Origin: Earliella scabrosa
Lineage: Eukaryota > Basidiomycota > Agaricomycetes > Polyporales > Polyporaceae
Assembly (NCBI GenBank): GCA_022605405.1
Contig: JABYQQ010000016.1
Location: 310,001 to 374,000 of the forward strand
Length of the DNA: 64,000 nucleotides
Direction of reading: 5' to 3'
Shown here: one piece after another, positions 11,515 to 23,355 of the stretch
Layout: each line of letters starts with the position of its first letter
Numbering within the stretch: position 1 is the first letter of the stretch
Notes under the pieces: model-generated
Told to the model about the DNA's origin: nothing
What the model saw: the letters and a program-made list of their open reading frames with translations, nothing else
Database searches by the model: none
Made by a program: the position numbers and the translations under genes

Positions 11515-12593
11515 AGCAAGAACGTTCGCGAGGTACACTCAGAGAGCGAAGGACCACCGCGATCGCGGTGAAGGCTTCTCACACGGCTACATATTTGCAG
11601 GAAGTTATAAAGCTCGCAAGGCACCGATACCTCGGGCTTCCCATCGAGAGTAAGCAGAAATCGGAGGGTAAACGGGACACAGCAGCTACTGCCAGGAAGG
11701 CTCTAGCCACGATACGCCCTGTACTGAACACGTCAAGTTAGTACAGCACGCAAGATTACACAATACAGAAGCATCACCTCGAGATCTCCGATACGGTCAG
11801 ATATCCACTCGGACACAATTCCTCCGTACATCTGCATCTGCACAGACAACATCTTTAACTAGTATGCGACCTGCAAGCCATGTTCGTGAGTCATAGGTAT
11901 GTAGGCTGGTGATGACAAGTTCAAGTCAAAGTTCCATGGTAGGCAGTGCGTAAGCGCCCATACCGTCGACGCGTCAGCCGGCGTCTATGGCTTGCTTTGC
12001 TACTACCATTTAACTCGTGTACCATTGCTGGAGGCTCCATCCTGACTCAAGGCCAGTGACTACATAGCTCGCTCATCGCCCGAGATAAGAGCCCGGTACG
12101 CTCACAAACAACAGATTCATGCGATTCTTGCCTCACTCATGCACTGTGTTCCATCATAGGTTCTAGTGCTGGCCAAATCGGCCGGCCTTGCGGATCTCAG
12201 CACCACAGTCTTCCATCTCTACACAACAGCCGATATCGCGCACCCGTCTGCATACTTTATACGCGAGAATGTCCGAAGAGATAGGCTACTTTGGGGTCTG
12301 GAGACTCACACGCGCCCCTTCTGTCCAACCTTGAATAACCAACGCGCTTACCCTAGAAGTCTACCCGATGGTCACACGGACAGAACTGGCCCTCCTCGAC
12401 ATTTCCCTCGCGAATGGTGCAAGGGTGGGCTGCTCTTGCGTGCGACGAAGCTTGTCAGTCAGCAGAGCCCGAACGGCCGCAATGACGGGCCAGATGATTG
12501 AAAAGAGGTGCTCGCACACGCTCGTCCTCTCTAGTCCCCGCTGCCTGCGGAAACCCGGAACGACATATACTCGCCCGCCGCCCCATCTTTATT
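11515..12593. other. Divergent intergenic region with a possible transporter relic
   Basis: Promoter space for the MFS gene (minus) and the dioxygenase (plus). On the minus strand between about 11860 and 11600 a broken reading, MQMYGGIVSEWISDRIGD, then after an intron-like gap VARAFLAVAAVSRL, resembles a piece of a major facilitator protein (loop 2-3 region), but stops and frame changes follow. It may be a relic of a second transporter. Confidence 0.25.
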
Positions 12594-14192
12594 ATGCCAG
12601 TGCCAGTGCCAGAGCTCGGTTCTTTTAACTATGTCCCAGAGACGAAGGTGGGTCTATCTCAGCGACGATGCGCGACGCGTGAGCATCCGCGCTGTGCAGT
12701 TGCGACTAACGCTGGGCTTGTTTGCGCACCGCAGGAGAACCTCGACTGGGCCGATCTGGTGTCGATTGATCTGAGCCTATACGGAACACCGGAGGGAAAG
12801 AAGGAGCTCGCGGCCCAGCTGATACGGGCTGTGCGCGAGGACGGGTTCTTCTACGTGAAGAACTTCAATATACCGCAGGAGCAGGTCAACCGCCAGTTCT
12901 CGCTCGGGAAGCAGTTCTACGAGCTCCCATTGGAGGAGAAGTTGAAATACGTCCCCGACGGCCTCGGTGAGTCCTCACGCTGGTCTACCATCCCATCTAT
13001 GTACTTAGCCTGTACTTAACGTCTACCAGATAACGGCGCATTCAACGGCTATGTTCCTGCTGGTCGTCGCATGTATGTGCTACTCAGCTTTGTTCAATTC
13101 ACAGACACTGATACGACTCATCCAGTTTAGACCCAGTCTCCGGTCTGAGAGACCGCACGGAGATATACAACATCCCCAGTAAGTCACCGTTCTCGTGCGC
13201 CAAAGGTATGCTGAACATGGCCACCAGAGTTTGACGGAAATTTCCCGCACAATCACCCTTCCGTCATCCAAGACCATCTTGACGAGATCAAGGAATTCGC
13301 TCTGGTATGTCCCTTTCAATCGCGTTGGCAATCGGCTGTCGCTGACGCGCTTGCGCTCAGTCTCTGCACAACAAGGTCCTCGACCCTCTGCACGTCCTCC
13401 TCGCAATCGCTCTGGAGCTTCCAGAGGACTACTTCACGAACATTCACCGGTACGAGGTCAAGAGCGAGGATCATTTCCGTTACATGAAGTACAGCAAGTA
13501 CACGCCCGAGGAGAACCTCAAGATCGGCCGTCTCTGGGGTCAGGGCCACACCGATCTCGGGTCATGGACGCTTCTCTTCCGTCAGCCTGTGGCTGCGCTG
13601 CAGATCAAGAACCCCAAGACGGGCGAGTGGAAGTGGGTTGAGCCTCAGGATGGCACGCTCACTGTCAACGCATGCGACGCGCTGTCGTTCTTGACTGGAG
13701 GATATGTCAAGAGCACGATTCATCGGTATGATTCTTACCCCACTCGCCGTAGGATCCCGCTGATGACTCCGACAGTGTGGCGGCCCCGCCGAAGGACCAG
13801 GAACACGTCGATCGTCTGGGCATTCTTTACTTCTCGCGGTACGTTCCCCATGTTCATACACTACCAGGTCATCTTTCTTTGCTCTCGGTCTGATCTTGTG
13901 CGCCATGACATGATAGGCCGAACAACCACGTCCGATTGGCGACCGTGGCGGAGTCCCCCGTTCTGCAACGCGAAGGCTTCACCCAGAACGACTTCGAAAA
14001 GTCCGGAAGTTACGTCCCTACCATGGAAGGTATGTACGACATAGGTCACGCCACAGTCACTTTCTGATCGGTGATGCAGAGTGGACGTTTGCGAAGCAGA
14101 AATGGCAGCGAACGAAGAATGTTGCGCGTGGGGATAAGAGCCACGAGACTGCCCAGATTCTTCCTGGATACCAGGAAAAGGTCTACGCTTAG
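12594..14192 (+). CDS. 2-oxoglutarate/Fe(II)-dependent dioxygenase (isopenicillin-N-synthase-like)
   Basis: Nine exons: 12594-12647, 12735-12966, 13030-13072, 13126-13178, 13228-13304, 13361-13725, 13776-13838, 13917-14029, 14080-14192; 370 residues, normal for the family. The N-terminal DIOX_N part reads AAQLIRAVREDGFFYVKNFN and LGKQFYELPLEEKLKY. The catalytic jelly-roll follows: HTD in GQGHTDLGSWTLLF gives the first two iron ligands; the third His lies in GYVKSTIHRV; the R-x-S-like 2-oxoglutarate contact is probably in GILYFSRP. Such enzymes oxidise small molecules (hydroxylation, desaturation, ring closure) using 2-oxoglutarate and oxygen. The substrate is unknown. No signal peptide, so cytosolic. 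A similar enzyme type often sits in fungal metabolite clusters, but no clear cluster partner is next to it here. Confidence 0.9.
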
Positions 14193-14599
14193 GGATGCGC
14201 ATAGGAGGAAGAAGACGCAGTGTATGACTACCGACATTCGACCAGGCCCCGAGATGATGTTACCGCAGAGCAGCTGTGTGACGGGAGTCCCTCTTGTATC
14301 CCGGTGTGCCATGACGCTGAACAGATAGATACCATGTCTGGTCCGTCGTCATGTATAACTGAACATTCTCGCTTGATCTGGGCAAGCCTCTACGAGGTTG
14401 CTGGCTCGGCCTGATGTCGCTAGGGCTATCGCTTGCGATGGCGAGATTCGAGTGGACGACTCCCTTGCCACCGTTTGCGAGTCTGCTGTCTGTGGCACAA
14501 ACCTATACCTAGACGTATCCTGATATTGACCTCCACCACACAGATCATGACAGGAATAGCTCTCATGCAGCTGTCGCCGCCGGTAGGCTCTTGGGTCCC

Positions 14600-14795
14600 G
14601 TCTTGCGCGATCCGCACGACACAGCGCGTTCGTGAAGTTCAAGTTCGCCATCATCTCGCTCCCTAAGTACTTCAAACGCTCCTCACCAGTGGCGGTGAAC
14701 TCGGTTGGCTTTGCCCGGTCCTGTGCCCGGCCGACCGCGACGAGCGCATCCCCGACCGCTCGCGAAAGGAAGCGTACTGAACATTGTCAGTTCAA
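14600..14795 (-). pseudogene. Isolated coding-like fragment
   Basis: The minus strand reads YAFLSRAVGDALVAVGRAQ, PTEFTATGEERLKYLGSEMM and LNFTNALCRADRAR over some 60 codons, with an acceptor-like TTCAG just before it. No start, stop or neighbour exons could be placed and the family is not recognised. It looks like one or two exons of an unmodelled or decayed gene. The remainder of 14193-15533 has no gene I can support. Confidence 0.25.
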
Positions 14796-14827
14796 CTGGC
14801 TACACGCGGCCTAAGTGAGTGGGTATC

Positions 14828-14848
14828 ACCGTCACTCACCGTGACGGT
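14828..14848. repeat. Short perfect hairpin
   Basis: ACCGTCAC and its complement GTGACGGT are separated by 5 bases. It lies beside the coding-like fragment and 68 bases before a second hairpin. Confidence 0.6.
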
Positions 14849-14915
14849 CTACAAAGAGCACTCATACTCGGAGTCATAGCAGTGGTGGTTCGAGTCAGGC
14901 ACCATTTCGGCACAA

Positions 14916-14933
14916 GGCCGGCATTCGCCGGCC
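14916..14933. repeat. Short perfect GC hairpin
   Basis: GGCCGGC and GCCGGCC are separated by a 4-base loop. A run of 12 C follows at 14981-14992. Function unknown. Confidence 0.6.
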
Positions 14934-15533
14934 GGTATCGCTCGTGGTAACGCGTCATTCACGTTGAAGGACCGTCTATACCCCCCCCCCCCTCAGTAGG
15001 TCCCATCGTCTGCCTAGGGGAGACAAGTCATTCACCTGCGGCTCTGTACTAAACTGCCACCAACTTTTGAGGCTCGACTCTTTCTAGTTGCAATGCTGGT
15101 CCGTATGCACGCAATGCCCGTGTCACACATTCGAGAGTCGTTCACAGACACTGTTGAACCGGTGGATTCAGTTGAGAGGGTTGCATGCTGTGGCGTGGAC
15201 ATCACGAATCTTGCAGAGGTACGTCACAGACTGAGGGTATATCGCATCTGTCGCTGCATTTAAGCCTCTCACCATCAGATCTTGTCTCAGTGTATCCTGA
15301 CCATGTACATGAACGACCGTACAGCGTAAGCTCGCAATTTGGGATGCCCCGTTGTTGATTCTATGGGCGGAGAGTTGGCAGATCTCCATATCTTGAGGCT
15401 CGAGCAGTAGCAACGCTCACCGGCAACAAATGCAAGTCGATACAATAAGTCCGACGGACAGCTGCTAACGGCTGACAAGGGTACGTCGAGAGGGTGGTTG
15501 CTCTCAGCGAAGGTGTGGTCTGCTATAAGAGCA

Positions 15534-15540
15534 GCTCGTT
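15534..15540 (+). promoter_or_regulatory. TATA box of chitinase B
   Basis: TATAAGA lies 49 bases before the first ATG of chitinase B, a plausible core promoter with a short 5' leader. Confidence 0.5.
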
Positions 15541-15588
15541 CGATAGTCTCTCATTCTGCATATGAAAAAAATCTCCGGTGTGTTGGAC

Positions 15589-17470
15589 ATGATGGCTTTG
15601 CGCCTGCTCCTCGCCTCTCTCTCCATCCTAGCAGCCGTCGCGCCCCTGGTGGGCGCGTTCGATATCTCTCGCTCAGACAATGTACGTCGTTCTCCCGCTT
15701 ACCTTTCCCCGGTGTTCCACTGAAGCGCGGATCGACAGGTTGCTGTGTATGTGGTCATACCCCGTTGGCTACTGTGTATCTTGCGCCACGTCTTACACGA
15801 CGCCACAGGTATTGGGGGCAGAAGAACACCATTCCGCTGTCGGAGATGTGTAACGTACGTACTCCATCTAATCCCGTCACTCCATACCCCTCACCAATAT
15901 TGATCCCAGAGTCCCAACGTGAATATCATTATGATAGGGTTCGTCATCGGCTACGACGGCTCCGCAGGCGCGAGCTCGCTCAAGATGAACCTTGCAGGGG
16001 TAAGTACCATCTCTTCCGGTGCCGCTGTGCATCGTCACCGCTCGCTCACATCGCCACGCTCTCTGGCGTATACATCTCGCAGAACTGTGACGCGGACAAG
16101 TTCATGTGCCAGGCGCTGGAGAAGGACATCAAACTTTGCCAGGACAAGGGCAAACTCGTGCTTCTCTCCCTCGGCGGTGGCGACGGCGACAAGCAGATCA
16201 AACTCGCGGACGCGGGCCAGGCGCGCGCGTTCGGCCAGCTTGTATACGACAGGTTCCTCGGCGGGAGCGATGCCGCCGCAGGGGTACGACCGTTCGGGGC
16301 CGCTGTTCTTGATGGGTGCGTGTGGTCCAGTTCACAGTCGGCGGATGGGATACAGGGGGCAAGGTACTCACACTTAGGGCTCGACAGGTTCGACTTCGAC
16401 ATCGAGGCGGGCACGACGGACAACTTTGACAAGTTCGTGGATGCGGTTCACGCCGCCGCGGCGAAGAATCCGAAGGGGAAGGACGCGAGGAAGTACTGGT
16501 TCACTGCCGCGCCGCAGTGTCCATGGGTAGACAAGCATCTCGAGTTGTGCGTGTCTTCTTCCCTTGTTCTCACTTGTGATCGCGTCCCTGGCTCGGTCGG
16601 TCGGGGAAGATGGAACTGACATATTCCCATTTCGTCGTTCGCCAGCGCTTTGAATCACGTTCCCCTCGATGCCGTCTTCGTGCAGTTTTGTGAGTCCCGC
16701 CACTCTCTGCGCTGTATCGGCCGTGGCTCTCGGCCTTTGCTCATATTGATATTGAATGGTCACTAGACAACAACGTATGCGGCCTGGACACCTACTTCCT
16801 CTCTGGAGCGCAGCGCCAATGGAACTTCGAGACATGGTGCGCAGCTATATTTCCGTTCCCATGCCCCTCCGACCTCCCTCCATCCCAACGTGGCAACTCA
16901 CCATCTCACACGGGTGCTTCCGCGGCAGGCACAAATGGGCGACAACGACCGCACCGAACAAGAACGTGAAGGTGTTCATCGGCGCGCCGGCGTCGCCGCA
17001 CGCGGGGTCGCACTACGTCACCGCCGCGCAGATGGGCGAGATCATCAAGGGCACGCGCAGCTACTCGTCGTTTGGCGGGGTGATGCTCTGGGACGCGTAC
17101 TGGGCGAAAGGTGCGCGAGCGAGAGCGAGAGCGGACTCGCTCGATCTCAGCGGTGGCGAGCCAGAGATGGAGCTGACGCACTTGTGGCGCAGAGAACAAC
17201 AACTACGACCGGCAGATCAAGAACGTCTTCGGCGTCGTCGGTGGGAAGACCGCCGCGGCGGGTGCTGCTGCAGACGCTCCGGAATTAGACGGAACAGCCA
17301 CTGTCAACACAGACGGCAGAGTATCGGATGGGTCTGACGGCGGCAGCTCGCAAACGCCAACCTCATCCGGGGCCAAGAGCCTGGCGGCGTCGACCGGCGC
17401 TGCAAAAGATGGACATCGGATTCACCCTCTCCCGCGGAGGTATCCTCATGGTAGGATGGTGGGTTTGTGA
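15589..17470 (+). CDS. Secreted class III GH18 chitinase (B)
   Basis: Ten exons: 15589-15681, 15739-15746, 15809-15854, 15910-15999, 16083-16315, 16388-16546, 16646-16689, 16767-16836, 16929-17110, 17193-17470; 400 residues. Signal peptide ALRLLLASLSILAAVAPLVG ends before FDISRSDN. The barrel starts VAVYWGQKN, has LVLLSLGGGDGD, and the catalytic DGFDFDIEAG with all acidic residues in place, then YWFTAAPQCP and SSFGGVMLWDAYWAK. After the barrel comes a 90-residue Ala/Ser/Gly-rich tail with no recognised binding module. Exon 2 is the 8-base micro-exon GTTGCTGT. Two adjacent ATGs (15589, 15592) could start it. Tandem with chitinase C on the same strand, 1.7 kb apart. The exact end of the tail is less certain than the barrel. 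Confidence 0.88.
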
Positions 17471-19069
17471 GATACTTGGACCAGCTGGACTGCGTTTATT
17501 ATTATATCACTCGGTTTGGTTATTTTCTCCTCAGGCTGCCATTCTGTCTCTGGGCATCCTCCTCGATCGCTTGCAGAATCCTGTGAGACGCTCTCTACTT
17601 GGTACACATCGCGCCATGCGGGCTCTCCGTGAAGTGCTGGCCTTGTGACGACACGCGCCGTGTAGAAGAATGAATTGCAAATGTGAGACTCATGCTGGAC
17701 GCATGCGCGTCGCTGCCAGTGTCAGCTTGACCAGGCGCGGTGGCGGTGTCCGTTGTTTGCTATCGACACTAGTCCACCTCCGCCTCCTCCACATTCGGGA
17801 CGGGCTTGCTATGGGTTAACCTTGACTTAGCAGCATCGAGGGAGGATCGTACCTGATCGGGGTCATCGTAAACTCATTTAATGCGTAGCTAGAGCGGGCC
17901 CATCGCAGGAGTCATTTGGCGGACTCTGAGAACTCACCTAGCTCGTGCCTCGCGAGCGTGTGATGGATTTCGTGAACCACGAGGAACAGCCATGTGCGGG
18001 AGGAGCACTAGGACATTTACAAGAAAGCTTATTCTCGGACCCTCAGTGATCTGATACGTCCTTCTTGTCTACATTCTGGCTTCTCCGCACAACGTCCCTT
18101 AATTGTTGTGCTGAGACGCGTTGTAGAAGAGTTCGGAAAGAGGAGCCTGAGGGAAGCGACTCGGACAAGAAACGTTTGCCAGGGCGAGGGATCGAACTCC
18201 GGACTCAGCGCCACGACAGATGCTTATCTGAGATACGCATGGGCGCCTATGATCTTGCCTCTGACCACGATCTCCACCTGACCTCGTTCGTCGCCGAGAC
18301 GAGGGTGGGCCATATGGCTCTGCTGTGGCCCCGGTGTGGGCTCTGCTCTGTCCTTCATGCTGCAGCTCACAGAGTCACACTATACGACAACGTCGGCTGT
18401 GACAGAACGCTATCTGCACGGAGAATGGCCACGGCGACTGTCTGGATAAGGCACGCTCGGTACTCTAAGGACGGGGCGGCGAACTACAAACGTCCCGTTT
18501 CTATGGCAGGCGGCACATCACCACTGAACGCGCCAGAAGAGACCATGTGCTATGTCTTCTTAGCTTCGCTCACATCGCTGCCGCGCAGCGCACGACAATG
18601 CGGACGTGCGTATCGCGCCCCCGGTCTTCCGGCGTGCATCTGATCTAATTACGCCTCGTTCTACCCATTCAGTCCAGATACCACACGCGCCTTCGCGAGC
18701 ATGATACTCAACCGCCTGCCACCCTTCAGCACGGGTTCGACAACATATGCTCGCGACCGACCGAGCCGCATGGTATCTCCCTTCCCAAGGTCTTCGTTCT
18801 AGTCTCTTCCGTCAGATATCACCCAGCATATCCCGATTTGGGTTCTTCGAGGGCTGCCAACGACATCGCGACCCAATGACATCTCGCCTCCTCCGCTCTC
18901 TGCGCGGCCGCCCGCGCGGACCCATGTGGTCACCACGATCTCCCCGGGCGTCACGCTTCAGTGCGTCTTCCGGTCGTGTTCCTGCATTGCTGCATCCGTG
19001 GACGAGCGGCAGTGCACGACGGATCAGGCTGAGGGATGCCCTCGGCTCCTGGTCGGCCTCCCGGGACGA
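17471..19069. other. Intergenic between chitinases B and C
   Basis: About 1.6 kb with stop-rich short frames. A minus-strand T-loop-like motif (GAGTTCGATCCC) near 18190 is not part of an intact tRNA. No gene is supported. Confidence 0.4.
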
Positions 19070-19075
19070 TATAAG
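19070..19075 (+). promoter_or_regulatory. TATA box of chitinase C
   Basis: TATAAG about 100 bases before the chitinase C start codon. Confidence 0.45.
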
Positions 19076-19173
19076 GACTGCGAACGTCCCTCGAGAGCTT
19101 TGGCAAGGGCTTCTCCCCTCACCAGATCCACTATCGTACGCTCGCTCGGCAACTCCAGCAGCTGCAACAGAAG

Positions 19174-21068
19174 ATGGTCTCTTTCTGGCTCAAGTCCGCC
19201 GTCGCGGCTCTTTCGCTCGGCCTCGGCGCCCTCCGGTCCGCCGCGTTCGATATCTCGAGGAAGGACAATGTACGTATTACTTCGTTCCTAGTCTCTTCCA
19301 TCGAGATCTCATGAGTTGCTCGACCCCTTTCTAGGTCGTGGTGTAAGTTTCATAGCTGTGTACATCGTATTTTGGTATAGAGTCTCATCCGCCGCGGCCC
19401 GCGTGCAGCTACTGGGGCCAGAACTCGTACGGTGCCACTCACCTGAACGATCCTGCCAACTGGCAGAAGAGGCTCTCGACCTACTGCCAGGTATGATCCA
19501 GCGCACTATACAGGTGTCTCCTTCCTGACAACGAGCGTGGCCGTAGGATGACTCTATTGACGTGATTCCCATCGCGTTCCTCCACGTCTTCCACGGTCCC
19601 GGCGGACTTCCTTCCATGGACCTCGCCAACGTGAGTCTCGCCTCCTGCCCGATAGATCCGCTCTTCTATGACTGACGACAAACCATCTCGTCAGATCTGC
19701 AACGCCGTGGACAGCCCGGTGTTCCCGGGTTCGAGCCTGCCCGACTGCAGTTTCCTCGCGCAGGACATCCAGACCTGCCAGTCCCGCGGCAAGATCCTCG
19801 TCCTCTCCCTCGGCGGTGCCACTGGCGCGGCGAGCTTCTCGTCGGCAGCGCAGGCCACGGCGTTCGGTGAACAGCTCTGGAACCTCTTCCTCGGCGGTAG
19901 CAGCGCGACGCGTCCGTTCGGCGGCGCTGTTCTTGACGGTATCGACATCGATGTTGAGGGTGGTGGCACGCAGTACTGGGACTCGATGATCAACCGCATC
20001 CGTCAACTCTCCGCTGGCTCTAGCAAGAAGTACTACGTCACTGCTGCTCCTCAGTGCCCCTACCCTGATGCCTACCAGCAAGCGTGAGTGTGTTCGTGAG
20101 AAGAGGCAGCCAGTCAATTACTGACCCGAACTCGACCATAGTGTCCTCAACGCTGTCGAGATCGACGCGGTCTTCGTTCAGTTCTGTGCGTCGCACTTTC
20201 TCCCGATGGCGCGCGCTCCTTGCTGACCGGGCACTCTGATGCTTAGACAACAACTACTGCTCGCTCCCGAACTACCCCAGCCAGTTCAACTTCGACGACT
20301 GGTCAGTACCTTGCGCGTCCCCCGAACCTTATCGCTGGTCACTGACGTCATCCATACACACAGGGACAACTGGGCGAAGACTATCTCGAAGAACAAGAAC
20401 GTCAAGATCTATGTGGGCGGCCTTGCCTCCCCCACCGCCGGCTCCTCAGGCTATGTCGACCAGACGACGTTCATCAACATCGCGCTCGCAGCGCGCGACG
20501 CCTACTCGTCCTTCGGTGGTGTGATGTTCTGGGATGCCTCGCAGGCATGGAGTGCGTCTTCCACCCCCTCCGATTCTTTTCCCGTGTCCACTAGCTGACG
20601 GACTGTATGCTGGATCGTAGTGAACGGCCGCATCGACCGGGCCCTGAAGAACGCCATCCGCCAGAACGGCAACGGCGGCACGACCTCGCAGCCCGTCACC
20701 GTTCCGACGAGCGCGCCTCCGACGTCGACCTCGAAGCCGCCGACCACGACTGTGCCTTCGACGACGACGACCACAGCCGGCCCGCCGCCCGGGTCCGGCA
20801 GCTGCGCTGGTGTCCCGGCTTGGTCCTCAACGACTGCTGTGCGTACACTGCTCCGCTCACTCACTCCTGTGTCTATGTCTAGACTCGTGCGCTGACGGCA
20901 TGGTGCTGCTCGCGATAGTACAACGGCGGCCAGCAGGTTGTGTACAACGGCCGTCTGTACACCGCCAAGTGGTGGACGTACAACTCGATCCCCGGCGGGT
21001 CCGTCGGCGACTGGCAGGACAACGGCGCGTGCACGAGCTTCGCCAAAGCGACCGCGACGGCATCCTGA
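19174..21068 (+). CDS. Secreted class III GH18 chitinase with CBM5/12 (C)
   Basis: Ten exons: 19174-19269, 19335-19342, 19409-19490, 19547-19630, 19695-20083, 20142-20185, 20247-20301, 20364-20551, 20621-20838, 20919-21068; 437 residues. Signal peptide VSFWLKSAVAALSLGLGAL; barrel from VVVYWGQNSYG; LVLSLGGATG; catalytic DGIDIDVEGG; YYVTAAPQCPYPD; SSFGGVMFWDAS. A Thr/Pro-rich linker (roughly residues 350-385) joins a C-terminal chitin-binding module of the ChtBD3/CBM5/12 type: CAGVPAWSSTTAYNGGQQV and AKWWTYNSIPGG, with the WW pair expected to stack on chitin. This is probably the main secreted chitin-degrading member of the trio. Exon 2 is the 8-base GTCGTGGT. Codon use is strongly GC-biased, as in well-expressed fungal genes. 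Confidence 0.92.
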
Positions 21069-21809
21069 ATGCCCCCAACCTTCCCCTCCCTCCTCTGTCG
21101 CCCCTTCGCCGGAGCGAAGGAGTGATTATTGAAGGTATCTGTATCTCTCTCGGTGTATGGGTACGATAAGTATTGGCGCGCCGGCTGGTGCGCGAGACAG
21201 ATTGTTGCTGTATCTACTACTATCACGCACTTGCATGTCATTATGACGGAACGAACACGCATTTCTTGTAACATTTCACTCAGGAGTCTTTTGTGATGTG
21301 CCAGTTTGCGAGAGTTGGCAAGAGCTGGGTTCGAACCCGCGACCGGCTGCGCGGACCGACGGGCCGCCTCCCTGATTGCTCTTCTCTGACGGCTAGCGTC
21401 GACAAGCTCTTCATGCTTGTACTCAACCACCACAATGTCCTGCTCTGGATGCGAGTCCATCAAAGCTCTCCTCCTACTCGGATTCGGGAACATCAGCGAC
21501 ACAATCAAGTGGGCCCTGGATCAAGAATCTTGCTGCGGGCGGAGGCTGTTCAAGTTATCCTGCGATGAAATTCGAACATGCCGTACGGGCTGTCGTTCTG
21601 GTAGCCACTCGGGTTTGGCTTCATCATTCGTCCGACCCCCTTGTGGCTGCTGGGCAGATGTGTCGCAGGCAAGGAAACCGAGAAAATCTGCATTATCGGG
21701 TACGTCCTCCTCAGGCTGCTGTGGTATGGCACTGAGAAGGTTGCGACCTCTCCTGGTGTCCATAGAACCGTGACATGTCCCTACCACCGGTCCCTGGAAG
21801 TATTTGCGT
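21069..21809. other. Intergenic
   Basis: A B-box-like GGGTTCGAACCC at about 21329 sits in no intact tRNA cloverleaf. A 118-codon plus-strand frame at 21417 has no family features. No gene is supported. Confidence 0.35.
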
Positions 21810-22130
21810 GGAAGACATTTTCTCTCGCCTGCTTCTCAGTGATAAGCGTCGGTTATGAGGTACGCTGTCTGCTGTTGACCGTTGGCAAGATTTTCTAGCT
21901 ACCGCCTTGGCGGAAGGCAAGCTGGTATGAAGACGCAACTATCAAGCATCGCGGTGGTAGTGCATGCTACTGTGAGATGGTGCGTTCTCGCGAGCTAGGT
22001 TCATTTGCTACACAGGCTTCTTGTATTTTATGGAAGCTTGCATTGCGAGCTGCTCTGCCACGTGCCACTGACGTTTGTCAGGGTGGCCACATTGCTCGCC
22101 TTGCTGGGCATCATCGCCGCTCTGGTAAGC
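21810..22130 (+). pseudogene. Relic of a DUF6533-type membrane protein
   Basis: ACFSVISVGYEVRCLLLTVG, then after a stop/frame change SYRLGGRQAGMKTQLSS, then VATLLALLGIIAAL, match in order the region of the intact genes at 23.4, 30.0 and 41.2 kb that reads YELLCLxLTLVKT, then Y-x-x-G-x-x-x-G-x-x-x-P-L-S, then TxLAxLDIxAG. The frame is broken by a stop after GKIF and no N-terminal half is visible. So this is a decayed, truncated copy lying 1.2 kb upstream of an intact one in the same orientation. Confidence 0.55.
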
Positions 22131-23355
22131 ACCTCACTATCTCCGCCACGACGTATGAAAACTATCTGACAGGGGTTGATAGGATCGGGATGGCGAAGTG
22201 GGTTGCACGCTGTCCGACTGTCGATGTTATGAGGGTCTATCTAACTGGCTGTGCGATCGCGCGAAAGCTCCCAGACGGCGTAATCTCCACCTTCTCTCGA
22301 GTGTGCGTCATTCTCGCTCTCGGAGAATCCAGCCTGTCCCTCATCTCTTAGATTGTTTCAAGCTCCCATTCTTGGGATGCGCTTCCTTGCGCGCCTCCGG
22401 GATGTGGACCCAGGACCAGGACGACCCCATGTCATCGCTTGGCGGAACTGTGCTCTCGTCCATACAAACGGATCCGCATACGGTAGTCCGCGGTCACGGC
22501 ATAAGCTGAGTCAGCGGTGGCTTGGCCTTCGGAGAGATGGACGAGTGGACGGTGGAGAGGGTTGGCGTTGAAGATGGCCAGAACGACTTCGAGATGGTGG
22601 GGTCCTAGTGGCGAAGGGATGGTCTAGGAGGCCGTATGTAGGTAGGTATTCCCAGACATGAGCTGACATTGCGAAAGCTTATGTCTCGTGGCCGTGTCCA
22701 CCCCGCAGGTCCAAAGCTTCTGTGAAACTCTGTTGCATCAATAACTCTGACCATGCCGCAGTCATCAAGATGCGAACATGGGCAAGGACCTTGATACGTG
22801 ACGTACTCATATCTAGTTGCACAGCTCCGATGACTGTCTATACCGCCAATATGTGATGATCTCAAACCGCAAGGGGTGAGACCGACGGTCGCTCGACAAC
22901 TCAGGAGCGTGTATGGCTGTGTTCCTGCGTTTCGGGTGACCTGATGAACCTTGTTCATGGTAGGCTCCAGCCGGCCTCTCTGCTCACCGTCGTCTTGAAT
23001 GGATTGTCCTTCCCATGGTTCCACTCCAAGAGGTTACGTGGCTGTATTCAGATGCAGCGGTAAACACAGTCGGCTCCGCTTTCAAAGCCCGCCGGTGGTT
23101 GACATCCCCTTAGCCATGAGCCTTTGAACCACCGTGTGCTGCTGCCGGCGAGCGGGCACCATGAAGATGCAGGGTTGTGAGCCAATCATCGCCACCTCAA
23201 CAGCTTCTGCGTGACAACTGTGCCCGCTCGATGGAAGGAAGTATGCGGTTGCGGTCTGCATTACGCAATATGAGCGTTCAACTTCGGTATATAGGTAAGT
23301 CAGATACCCTTCCGACACAGTATCCTCTTGATAATGTCCGCCGTTTCAGTATCAA
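22131..23355. other. Intergenic
   Basis: Stop-rich on all frames apart from short ones without features. Should contain the promoter of the following DUF6533-type gene. Nothing else recognised. Confidence 0.35.

Noticed and set aside
12246..14400. Metabolite gene cluster of MFS permease plus dioxygenase
   Set aside because: Only two such genes adjoin; no synthase, methyltransferase or P450 is nearby, so a cluster claim is not supported.
14900..15000. Helitron terminus
   Set aside because: Hairpins are present but no CTRR end at the right distance and no Rep/helicase sequence in the window.
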